Source: a virus
Length of the DNA: 25,759 bases
Direction: 5' to 3' (one strand)
IMG/VR virus record: IMGVR_UViG_3300043409_000303
Coordinates: 1 to 25,759 of that record
A program made the position numbers and the translations under genes. Within the stretch, counting starts at the first letter, position 1; every line of letters starts with the position of its first letter. A model generated the notes under the pieces. That model saw nothing but the letters and a program-made list of their open reading frames with translations, was not told the origin of the DNA and did no database searches. This document shows positions 5,695 to 11,006 of this stretch, piece after piece.

Positions 5695-5708
5695 GGATAT
5701 TGAAATGA
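5598..5708 (+). CDS. 36-residue leader peptide coupled to the replication gene
   Basis: ATG at 5598 is preceded by GGGAG with a six-base spacer, and the frame stays open for 36 codons to TGA at 5706-5708. That stop overlaps the ATG of the replication gene (5705-5707) as ATGA. The peptide is MQFSIFFGEI, then RAYSLPLSMVVCLSGYYRLS and PKRILK: hydrophobic/aromatic with a basic end. It runs straight through both arms of the 12-base inverted repeat, so its translation would open the stem next to the Shine-Dalgarno of the downstream gene. A cis-acting leader peptide is more likely than a trans-acting product; it could also be fortuitous. Confidence 0.5.
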   Translation: MQFSIFFGEIRAYSLPLSMVVCLSGYYRLSPKRILK

Positions 5709-6484
5709 GTTCAACTCCGTGGTTCAAGTTTTACCCCGGCGATTATTTAGCCGACACCAGACGCCTAACGCGCAGCCAGCACGGTGCATATCTATTACTT
5801 TTGATCGACTACTTTGCTACAGGCGAAGCCCCGCCGAATGATGATATTGTTCTCGCTAGGCTTACGCTATGCGATACGCAAAGCGAATGGTTAGCGATAC
5901 GCAAAGCGATTGCACAACATTTTGAAATAACGGATGTTTGGCGTAATTCGCGCTGCGAGAAGGAATTGCTAGCCAGACGGTCGGAACATACCAAAAAGAG
6001 TGAAGCCGGAAAGAAAGGCAATGAAATCAAGAAGGGGTTATCGCAAAGCGAATCGGTAAGCGATACGCTAAATAAACGCAATACCAGAAGTCAGATGTTA
6101 GAGGTTAGAAGTCAGAAGTTAGATGTTAGAGATCAGAAGTCAGAACCAGAAGAATCTAAGTCAAAAGACTTGCGCGGTTCGCGCCTATCCTACTCCCAGA
6201 TTGTCGAGGAGTGGGTTGATTGGGCGATATTAGAAAGACCAGAACTGACTGCAACTAAAGTTCATTCTATCTACGATCAATTCTATGACTACTGGAAGGC
6301 TCAACCCGGAAGCAAAGGAATTAAGTTAGATTGGTTTGCTACTTGGCGTAATTGGGTAAGGCGTGACAAGTCGTTTACTAGGGTAGAAAGGCTGTCTATT
6401 GCAGATCAGAATCGCGCTGTAGTAGATGCCTTTAATTTGAAGCTAGACCAACAAGAGGAAGGGGCTATATATGAACACGAATGA
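5705..6484 (+). CDS. DUF1376-type phage replication initiation protein
   Basis: A 259-residue protein. The N-terminal domain (about residues 1-100) is the DUF1376 pattern: PWFKFYPGDYLADTRRLT, HGAYLLLLIDYFATGEAPPNDD, and the cysteine/Trp stretch to residue 95. A charged low-complexity linker (about 95-155) includes a seven-residue repeat, RSQMLEV / RSQKLDV / RDQKSEP. The C-terminal domain has VEEWVDWA, YDQFYDYWKAQPGSKG and LDWFATWRNWVRR, common in phage replication proteins of this type. I use the ATG at 5705 (after AAGGA, seven-base spacing) rather than an in-frame start at 5660 inside the leader stem. It heads the replication operon and is followed by a helicase-loader-like gene, so a lambda-O-like role is inferred. 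Confidence 0.8.
   Translation: MSSTPWFKFYPGDYLADTRRLTRSQHGAYLLLLIDYFATGEAPPNDDIVLARLTLCDTQSEWLAIRKAIAQHFEITDVWRNSRCEKELLARRSEHTKKSEAGKKGNEIKKGLSQSESVSDTLNKRNTRSQMLEVRSQKLDVRDQKSEPEESKSKDLRGSRLSYSQIVEEWVDWAILERPELTATKVHSIYDQFYDYWKAQPGSKGIKLDWFATWRNWVRRDKSFTRVERLSIADQNRAVVDAFNLKLDQQEEGAIYEHE
5871..6068 (+). repeat. iteron-like repeats inside the replication gene (candidate origin)
   Basis: The 16-mer GCGATACGCAAAGCGA occurs perfectly at 5871-5886 and 5894-5909 (23-base pitch). A third, rearranged copy at 6042-6068 repeats the 26-base block found at 5877-5902 with one inserted base and one substitution. The building blocks GCG-ATA-CGC and CGC-AAA-GCG are both small palindromes. The two perfect copies are read in different codon phases (GAT ACG CAA AGC versus GCG ATA CGC AAA), so the identity is at DNA level rather than imposed by protein sequence. 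Origin function is inferred by analogy with lambda O. Confidence 0.6.
6086..6148 (+). repeat. 21-bp tandem repeat, three units, in the replication gene linker
   Basis: Units begin AGAAGTCAGATGTTAGAGGTT (6086-6106) and AGAAGTCAGAAGTTAGATGTT (6107-6127), followed by a more diverged third unit (6128-6148). They encode a seven-residue repeat, R-S-Q-(M/K)-L-(E/D)-V, in the interdomain linker. Here the period keeps the reading frame, so selection could be on protein (a helical, charged linker), on DNA (part of the origin), or the repeat may simply be slippage. Confidence 0.75.
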
Positions 6485-7034
6485 GAAAAAGGAATTTAAT
6501 AATCTTTTAATCGGCACTTTTGAAGTCTACGGAACAAAACTAACGCCAGCTTCAATAATGATCTGGGCGAACTCGATGGATAAGTATTCGTTTTCTGATC
6601 TTAAAAATGCTCTTTCATACCATATTCAAAGTTCCCCTTTCGCTCCGAAGCCTTCAGATCTGATCCATATCATACAAGCCCAAGACGGTAGACCTTCTGC
6701 TGATGAAGCGTGGGGCATGATTCCACGCAATGAAAGCGTAAGTGCTATCCTGTCCCAAGAAATGCTAACAGCTATGGCAGCAGCGCAGCCGTTACTTAAC
6801 GAGGGCGATCAGGTGGCAGCTAGAATGGCTTTTAAAGAATCTTATTCGAATCTCGTCAATTCTGCCCGCCAGACTTCTCGACCTGTCGAGTGGTTCCCTT
6901 CGCTTGGGAATGATAAGTACGGTAGGGAAGCAGTCGTTAAAGAAGCTATTAGACTTGGGCGAATCTCTGAGACTCACGGTAGAAAGCTACTGCCCCAGAT
7001 CACGAACTGGACTGAACTGATGAGGCTGTCATGA
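6471..7034 (+). CDS. putative helicase loader / replication accessory protein
   Basis: A 187-residue soluble protein overlapping the end of the replication protein gene by 14 bases. The N-terminal 65 residues (FNNLLIGTFEVYGTKLTP, WANSMDKYSFSDLKNALSYH, SSPFAPKPSDLIHIIQ) follow the pattern of phage helicase-loader/inhibitor proteins such as G39P-like domains. The C-terminal part (ARMAFKESYSNLVNSAR, PSLGNDKYGREAVVKEAIRLGRI) is typical of the same phage proteins next to DUF1376 genes. The position directly after the initiator gene parallels lambda O-P. No ATPase motif is present, so a lambda-P-like loader rather than a DnaC-type ATPase is inferred. Confidence 0.6.
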   Translation: MNTNEKKEFNNLLIGTFEVYGTKLTPASIMIWANSMDKYSFSDLKNALSYHIQSSPFAPKPSDLIHIIQAQDGRPSADEAWGMIPRNESVSAILSQEMLTAMAAAQPLLNEGDQVAARMAFKESYSNLVNSARQTSRPVEWFPSLGNDKYGREAVVKEAIRLGRISETHGRKLLPQITNWTELMRLS

Positions 7035-7435
7035 GGTATCCTGTTGGCTCACAATATGCTGACCTAACAGGCAAAGGGTCATTGGCTGGAATCGCTGAAG
7101 AAATTTTGGAAGCAAATAAACTTAATCGACAGAAGCGAGAATCTGCCACCAGAATCAGGATGATGAGAACGGTGGAGATGAGAGAATACAAAAGAGAAAG
7201 CCGCGCTAGACCAAGCAAAAGAATGACAGAGGCAATGAGAGACATAGTTAAATACATAACTAAAAAACCCGGCGCACAACGTCGAGAGTTGTTGGAAAAG
7301 GCACTAGGTGGACACATTATATCGCCTTCAAGTCTTGGTGGTAGCCTAAAAGCCCTTGTAGATCAGAAGATCATCACTGGAAACGGACGCACGACTAACC
7401 GCAAGTTCTACATAATTGGGGCAAACAATGATTGA
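7031..7435 (+). CDS. basic winged-helix protein
   Basis: A 134-residue protein with a strongly basic N-terminal half (many Arg/Lys between residues 30 and 70, e.g. RQKRESATRIRMMRTVEMRE) and a C-terminal winged helix: AMRDIVKYITKKPGAQRREL, then SPSSLGGSLKALVDQKIITGNGRTTNRKFYI. The C-terminal pattern, with a recognition helix followed by IITGNGRTTNRKFY as wing, is a common small phage DNA-binding fold. It overlaps both neighbours (ATGA at the start). A transcription regulator or replication accessory role is inferred. Confidence 0.65.
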   Translation: MRYPVGSQYADLTGKGSLAGIAEEILEANKLNRQKRESATRIRMMRTVEMREYKRESRARPSKRMTEAMRDIVKYITKKPGAQRRELLEKALGGHIISPSSLGGSLKALVDQKIITGNGRTTNRKFYIIGANND

Positions 7436-7760
7436 GACCATAAACCCATTTAAAGCCCTAGACTTTATTAGAGACCACGCTCCACTCTTTGCTCAGGCTA
7501 AGGCCAACCTTTTGTACCTGACTGAGTACCGAAAGACTAAGAAAGCGTTACTCATGATCGAGTCAGATGCAAAGACAGAAAGTGCCAAAGAAAGTTACGC
7601 TTATGCTCATGAAGAATACATCGAACATTTAAAAGCCCTAGCAGTAGCCGTGCAAGAGTCGGAGAGGCTACGTTGGCTCATGGTAGGAGCAGAGGCTAAG
7701 ATAGAGGTCTGGAGGAGCCTGGAGGCTTCTGCACGACTAGAGATGAAGTCAACGCAATGA
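7428..7760 (+). CDS. conserved phage helical protein, function unknown
   Basis: A 110-residue protein starting MIETINPFKALDFIRDHAP. I prefer the ATG at 7428, which has GGGG about seven bases upstream and overlaps the previous stop, over a TTG at 7416. Almost the whole chain is helical: FAQAKANLLYLTEYRKTKKALLM, YAHEEYIEHLKALAVAVQE and LRWLMVGAEAKIEVWRSLE. Proteins with this same order of elements are common in the replication regions of siphoviruses infecting proteobacteria, but no function is known to me. It is coupled by ATGA to the following Ref-like nuclease gene, suggesting joint expression. Confidence 0.65.
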   Translation: MIETINPFKALDFIRDHAPLFAQAKANLLYLTEYRKTKKALLMIESDAKTESAKESYAYAHEEYIEHLKALAVAVQESERLRWLMVGAEAKIEVWRSLEASARLEMKSTQ

Positions 7761-8014
7761 ACAAAAAGAAGGAGTACGCGAAGATCGCTGCGATAGGCTG
7801 CATACTTTGCCATTATCGCGGAGTGTACGATACTCCGGCAGAACTTCATCACATTAGGAATGGTGGCAAGCGTGAAAACGCTCCTGTCATACCGCTATGC
7901 CCAGAGCATCATCGAGGAGCTACAGGAGTCCACGGGTTAGGTAGTCGAGGTTTTTTAAGAGTTCACGGAATTAGCGAGGAGACGTTACTAAGTTTTTTAA
8001 ACTTGATATTGTGA
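7757..8014 (+). CDS. Ref-like HNH nuclease (RecA-dependent nuclease family)
   Basis: An 85-residue protein matching the compact HNH-type domain of the phage Ref family: CILCHYRGVYDTPAELHHIR, then NAPVIPLCPEHHRG and GVHGLGSRGF. The Cys pair plus CPEHH would bind zinc, and ELHHIR supplies the catalytic His. Phage P1 Ref, the founder, is a RecA-dependent nuclease that cuts at displacement loops; it is about twice this length, so this is a minimal form containing only the nuclease domain. It lies in the replication operon, opposite the annealase/exonuclease/SSB operon, and may act in recombination or host DNA cleavage. Confidence 0.82.
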   Translation: MNKKKEYAKIAAIGCILCHYRGVYDTPAELHHIRNGGKRENAPVIPLCPEHHRGATGVHGLGSRGFLRVHGISEETLLSFLNLIL

Positions 8015-8021
8015 GAAAAAA

Positions 8022-8141
8022 ATGACAACGAAATATAAACGTAGGTTATCGGCTCATGAAAGTCTCGTGATCTTTTTGGCCGCAGCCCCGGTAATCGTTA
8101 TCTTGGTTATAATAGGTTATCTAATAGGACTTATGCTATGA
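8022..8141 (+). CDS. 39-residue single-pass membrane protein (overlooked small ORF)
   Basis: A plus-strand ORF from ATG 8022 to TGA 8139-8141. A basic N-terminus (MTTKYKRRLSAHES) is followed by a hydrophobic stretch to the end (LVIFLAAAPVIVILVIIGYL), so an N-in inner-membrane protein is predicted. It fills the gap between the Ref-like gene and the next gene exactly, overlapping the latter as ATGA. The upstream Shine-Dalgarno is weak (GTGAG), so coupling from the preceding gene may matter. Function is unknown; a small holin-like or regulatory membrane peptide is possible since a wall hydrolase is encoded two genes downstream. Confidence 0.6.
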   Translation: MTTKYKRRLSAHESLVIFLAAAPVIVILVIIGYLIGLML

Positions 8142-8614
8142 CCAAAATAGAAGTAGAGTTAACTCCTAGTGATATGCTCTGGATCAATATAGTCGGTCAC
8201 AATAGATACTTAGTAGCTCGGGCGGGTAAAATTAAAGATGTTAAGCAGGGTAGCCAAGACGGTATAGATGGAGACGTACTTGGTTATACCGCTGAACACG
8301 CTTGGGCAAAACATCATAATTTATTTCCTGATTGTCAATTCGTCAATAGGAGCGGATCACCTGACGGAAAAATGGGTAAGTGTACTTACGATATAAAGGC
8401 TACTGATATTGCTCATGGAAAATTGCTCTGTACTTTAAAAGAAAATAAATCAGTAGATATTTATGTGCTGGCAATTGTAAATAAAAATAAAGTTACGTTT
8501 GTAGGATACGCTACTTCTGAAGAATTAAGACGCAAAGAAAACATAATAGACTTGGGAAACGGAGATACATACGCACTGGCTCAATCCAAATTAAGGAGTT
8601 TGAATATTAGATAG
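8138..8614 (+). CDS. putative PD-(D/E)XK nuclease-like protein
   Basis: A 158-residue protein. The central region has YTAEHAWAKHHN (Glu helix), then SPDGKMGKCTYDIKAT and GKLLC, giving an Asp-x-Lys (DIK) active-site-like strand after an acidic helix. The following strands DIYVLAIVNKNKVTFVGYAT resemble the back half of restriction-enzyme-like folds. That order fits a small PD-(D/E)XK enzyme, but the first catalytic Asp is not clear, so the assignment is tentative. It overlaps the upstream small membrane-protein gene by four bases and lies eight bases before the SleB-like gene. Confidence 0.45.
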   Translation: MTKIEVELTPSDMLWINIVGHNRYLVARAGKIKDVKQGSQDGIDGDVLGYTAEHAWAKHHNLFPDCQFVNRSGSPDGKMGKCTYDIKATDIAHGKLLCTLKENKSVDIYVLAIVNKNKVTFVGYATSEELRRKENIIDLGNGDTYALAQSKLRSLNIR

Positions 8615-8622
8615 GAGGTTAA

Positions 8623-8988
8623 ATGGCTGAAATTTTACTTTGGTTAACATTAACAGTGTATTTTGAAGGTCGCAACGAACCTAATATTTGCCAGCAAAAA
8701 ATAGCAAAAGTAGTATTAAACAGAATGAAGGACGGGGATATTAAGAAGGTAATTCTAGCCCCATATCAGTTTTCTTGGGTTCCAGAAAAGATGAACAATG
8801 GAATACTCAAGCCTGAGCATATTCCTAATATTGAGTCGGTAGCATGGAAGCAAGCAGAAGAATCAGCCCGGATAACTCTATATTCTAAAGATGACTTTCC
8901 AGCTACTCACTTCCATTCAGTAGCAGTCAATCCTAAATGGGGTCGAATCTTTTACCAAACTTGCGGAAACCATCATTTCTATCTATAA
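8623..8988 (+). CDS. SleB-like cell wall hydrolase
   Basis: A 121-residue protein of the SleB/Hydrolase_2 cell-wall hydrolase family: VYFEGRNEP near residues 13-21 (catalytic Glu), QQKIAKVVLNRMKDG, PYQFSWV, ATHFHSVAVNPKWGR and a final GNHHFYL. Members cleave peptidoglycan glycan strands as lytic transglycosylase/amidase-type enzymes. There is no real signal peptide, though the start (MAEILLWLTLTVYF) is hydrophobic. A very strong Shine-Dalgarno (AGGAGG) precedes the ATG. It ends the plus-strand operon, separate from the holin/spanin/M15 lysis set on the other strand, which makes it a second wall-degrading enzyme. Confidence 0.85.
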   Translation: MAEILLWLTLTVYFEGRNEPNICQQKIAKVVLNRMKDGDIKKVILAPYQFSWVPEKMNNGILKPEHIPNIESVAWKQAEESARITLYSKDDFPATHFHSVAVNPKWGRIFYQTCGNHHFYL

Positions 8989-9002
8989 ATAAGTCAGGCG
9001 GG

Positions 9003-9031
9003 AGGAATACGAGTCTAAGATATTCCTTTTT
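9003..9031 (+). terminator. intrinsic terminator ending the plus-strand replication operon
   Basis: AGGAATA (9003-9009) pairs with TATTCCT (9021-9027) around an 11-base loop, and the 3' arm runs into a short T run (TTTTT). It begins 15 bases after the SleB-like stop. It is nested in a larger imperfect hairpin (AAGTCAGGC near 8992 with GCCCGACTT near 9047-9055). Confidence 0.7.
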
Positions 9032-9060
9032 CGGCGGTGTCTCCTAGCCCGACTTAATCT

Positions 9061-9092
9061 TTATACCTGCTTTTAGATATAAACGGGTATAA
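9061..9092 (-). terminator. inverted repeat after the M15 peptidase gene
   Basis: Perfect seven-base arms TTATACC (9061-9067) and GGTATAA (9086-9092) lie just past the stop of the minus-strand lysis gene at 9097. There is no U-tract on the minus strand, so it is a weak or factor-dependent terminator at best. It may also act with the neighbouring hairpin as the back-to-back end of two converging operons. Confidence 0.45.
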
Positions 9093-9096
9093 CTTA

Positions 9097-9531
9097 TTAT
9101 GAATAAAGACGAGTCCCAGACTTGTCTATTATTAAAGCGTTCTTACGATATTTAAATTCCAGTAGCGGAATAGATACATGAGTCCAGCTATCATACTCCA
9201 AAATTACTTGGTCGTATTCTAGCTTAGATTTAATGATCGCCTCGCAGACCTGCCGAGGGGCCATACCTACTACTCTAATATCTGCCGCGCATCCGTATCT
9301 ATGTTGACTTGTTTCCTTACTACCTACCGATTCATTTACTAACTTGCAGCGATAGCCTGACGTAATCGAGATAGGCTTATTACCTAACACCACTCTAATT
9401 CGCTCTAGGAACACCGCCAATCGCAAAAGGTTGGCTGTGTGGTCAGAGTTAGGGGTGTTATCCCACCCGCGTCTTGAGGCTACCTCTGAGGCAGTCAGTT
9501 CTTCTAATGTAAAGTGTTCGGTTAACTTCAT
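9097..9531 (-). CDS. M15-family peptidase endolysin
   Basis: A 144-residue peptidase M15A (Peptidase_M15_3-type) protein. It starts LTEHFTLEELTASEVA, has ISITSGYRCKLVNESVG, the first metal motif SQHRYGCAADIRV (HxxGxAxD) and the second metal site DSWTHVSI (W-x-H-x-S). These are the zinc ligands of D-Ala-D-Ala/endopeptidases that cut peptidoglycan cross-links. No signal peptide is present, so export must depend on the holin-like protein encoded upstream. The ATG overlaps the Rz stop by four bases, and the Rz1 frame runs over its first 74 bases. It is the last gene of the late operon. Confidence 0.9.
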   Translation of the reverse strand: MKLTEHFTLEELTASEVASRRGWDNTPNSDHTANLLRLAVFLERIRVVLGNKPISITSGYRCKLVNESVGSKETSQHRYGCAADIRVVGMAPRQVCEAIIKSKLEYDQVILEYDSWTHVSIPLLEFKYRKNALIIDKSGTRLYS

Positions 9532-9754
9532 TCAATTTTTGATTGAACAAGTACCCACTCTTGCAGTGATTGTAGTAGTGCGATATTTTCGTGGCACGAA
9601 TTGTAATTACTGCTGAAGGTTTCGGTAAGGTCTGCAATTGAGACGGTGACTGCATCAGCAAAGTCGGTGGATGAGGGAACGGAGTTCTTTGCGGAACTGT
9701 CGTGGAACACCCGGAAGCTAGCAGGGAGAATAATGCTATCGTCAATTTTTGCAT
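9458..9754 (-). CDS. Rz1-like outer-membrane spanin lipoprotein
   Basis: A 98-residue ORF in a different frame inside the Rz gene. MQKLTIALFSLLASGC is a lipoprotein signal with lipobox LASGC. It is followed by a proline-rich stretch (PQRTPFPHPPTLLM, LPKPSA), as in Rz1 spanin subunits. A Shine-Dalgarno GGGAG lies about ten bases before the ATG. The frame continues past the Rz stop and overlaps the first 74 bases of the M15 peptidase gene, so the C-terminal 25 residues are coded where the endolysin N-terminus is also coded. Together with Rz it would fuse inner and outer membranes after wall degradation. Confidence 0.82.
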   Translation of the reverse strand: MQKLTIALFSLLASGCSTTVPQRTPFPHPPTLLMQSPSQLQTLPKPSAVITIRATKISHYYNHCKSGYLFNQKLNEVNRTLYIRRTDCLRGSLKTRVG

Positions 9755-10010
9755 TTCTTAATATCTCCCTCGACCGTTTCTGTACTTGTCCAACGGTTGC
9801 TGAATAATCCGTGATGATTTTATCAGTAACCAGCACCTGTTCTGTGACTGCCTGTATCGTATGCTTCTGGGACTCAATTACAGCCTCTCTACAGGACGCT
9901 TCGCCAATTTTGATACCCTGATAAACCCCTGTTCCAAATAACGTCACCACGAGCATTATAGCGACCGTGATTTTAGTGGCAAGTGGAAGTGCTAACAAAA
10001 ACTGAATCAT
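9528..10010 (-). CDS. Rz-like inner-membrane spanin
   Basis: A 160-residue protein with an N-terminal membrane segment (ITVAIMLVVTLFGTGVYQGI, about residues 14-33). A periplasmic helix follows (SCREAVIESQKHTIQAVTEQ ...), and the C-terminal domain has the usual Rz landmarks: LPASFRVFHDSSA, then ADLTETFSSNYNSCHENIA and LQSLQEWV. The embedded Rz1 lipoprotein ORF confirms the assignment. It overlaps the holin-like gene upstream and the endolysin downstream by four bases each. The pair implies a Gram-negative host with an outer membrane. Confidence 0.85.
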   Translation of the reverse strand: MIQFLLALPLATKITVAIMLVVTLFGTGVYQGIKIGEASCREAVIESQKHTIQAVTEQVLVTDKIITDYSATVGQVQKRSREILRNAKIDDSIILPASFRVFHDSSAKNSVPSSTDFADAVTVSIADLTETFSSNYNSCHENIALLQSLQEWVLVQSKIE

Positions 10011-10240
10011 TCAATCGGTTCAGTCGTTTTGAATCTCAAAATCATGTTACCCGCACTTGATATAAAGATCATCCCTGCGTAGACAATCGGCGGGATAAAA
10101 AATTGAAAGGTAGTAGCGGATAATTCTATTAATCCTAAAGCCAGAATTAAAAATGCGTTCCACCAGAGCGTTTTAGATTTTACCGCCTTCTTCAATACAG
10201 GTACTTCTTCTTTCTTTGTATACCTAGATTCGTAACTCAT
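10007..10240 (-). CDS. holin-like membrane protein
   Basis: A 77-residue protein starting MSYESRYTKKEEVPVLKK. The ATG at 10240 is chosen because AGGAGG lies eight bases upstream and it overlaps the previous stop as ATGA. The N-terminus is basic and polar; two membrane helices follow (LWWNAFLILALGLIELSATT and FIPPIVYAGMIFISSAGNMI), with a short charged tail (RFKTTEPIE). Two segments, small size and location directly before Rz/Rz1/endolysin fit a class II-type holin. Identity is by context and topology, not by a family motif. Confidence 0.7.
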   Translation of the reverse strand: MSYESRYTKKEEVPVLKKAVKSKTLWWNAFLILALGLIELSATTFQFFIPPIVYAGMIFISSAGNMILRFKTTEPIE

Positions 10241-10776
10241 GGAAAGTTTCCTCCTACGGGATAAGAAGCACCGACAGGTGCAGCCGTCCCGACTGTAGTC
10301 CCGGCAGGTATAGCGGTTCCCGTCCACGGTGACTCATTTAATGGGCCGTAGCAGTCAGCTAGTTGCACTCCATTTGTTTTTTTCTTTTGCTTCTCGCAGA
10401 TCATCGACCACATATTACTCATTCCAGAATCGGCGGTAGTAGTAAATGTCCGAATGACTGCTGGAACTGTCTCCCAAGTAGGAGCCTGTGGATAACTTTT
10501 AAGAGGTGCAAATAATGACCAGACCTTTCCTCGTGGGGCTTGGCACGATCCATTCATTAAGGCAAGGTTAGCGATACTTAACCCGCGCAATACAGGGCAG
10601 ATCGCTACGCCAGCATCGAACTCAAGTCCGTTGATCGTCACCTTCTTGCCGGGAACTGCGGTAGCCGGAGACGCTGCACATAAGGCATATTCTCCTTTGC
10701 ATATCCATAACTCCATCGAGTTCTCAGCATGAGCTACAGGAATAAATAGAAGTAGAGCTAATATTAGGATTTTCAT
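10237..10776 (-). CDS. secreted cysteine-containing protein, function unknown
   Basis: A 179-residue protein with a clear Sec signal peptide (MKILILALLLFIPVAHA, cleavage after AHA). The mature part has at least six cysteines (WICKGEYALC, ICPVLRG, GSCQAPRG, MICEKQKK, ADCYGP), fitting disulfide-bonded periplasmic folding. It ends in a Pro/Gly/Ala-rich tail (GTAIPAGTTVGTAAPVGASY). It lies between the fibre/coiled-coil genes and the holin-like gene in the late operon. I recognise no family. A lysis accessory role or a role in periplasmic modification or exclusion is possible; the late position favours the first. Confidence 0.6.
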   Translation of the reverse strand: MKILILALLLFIPVAHAENSMELWICKGEYALCAASPATAVPGKKVTINGLEFDAGVAICPVLRGLSIANLALMNGSCQAPRGKVWSLFAPLKSYPQAPTWETVPAVIRTFTTTADSGMSNMWSMICEKQKKKTNGVQLADCYGPLNESPWTGTAIPAGTTVGTAAPVGASYPVGGNFP

Positions 10777-11006
10777 TTGTCCTCCTTTGTATCTAGCTTT
10801 TCAAAAAGTCTTTCTAACGTAATATCAATCTTATCGAATCTGCACTGGATGTCATCCTTCCGGCTGTAGTGAGATGGTAAGCAGACTTCGATCCTTTGAA
10901 TATCTGTTTTGAGTCTCTCGACCGCATCCCAGAGAGTACGACAGAGCCATCCGACTGTAGCCAGTGTCGCACCAGCCCCGATATTGATTAGAGTTTGTGC
11001 ATCCAT
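10773..11006 (-). CDS. small membrane-anchored coiled-coil protein
   Basis: A 77-residue protein. The N-terminus (MDAQTLINIGAGATLATVGWLCR) is a membrane segment. The rest is charged and helical (LWDAVERLKTDIQRIEVCLP, then KIDITLERLFEKLDTKEDK), giving a membrane-anchored coiled coil. Such short proteins are very common next to lysis genes in phages of proteobacteria and are sometimes listed as holin-like, but function is unproven. Its start shares bases with the stop of the fibre gene (TAATG), with no strong Shine-Dalgarno, so it relies on coupling. Confidence 0.6.
   Translation of the reverse strand: MDAQTLINIGAGATLATVGWLCRTLWDAVERLKTDIQRIEVCLPSHYSRKDDIQCRFDKIDITLERLFEKLDTKEDK

Noticed and set aside
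10241-10327. Longer start for the holin-like protein at 10327
   Set aside because: The extension (Cys/Arg-rich) overlaps the secreted protein gene and lacks a Shine-Dalgarno, whereas the ATG at 10240 has AGGAGG and ATGA coupling.
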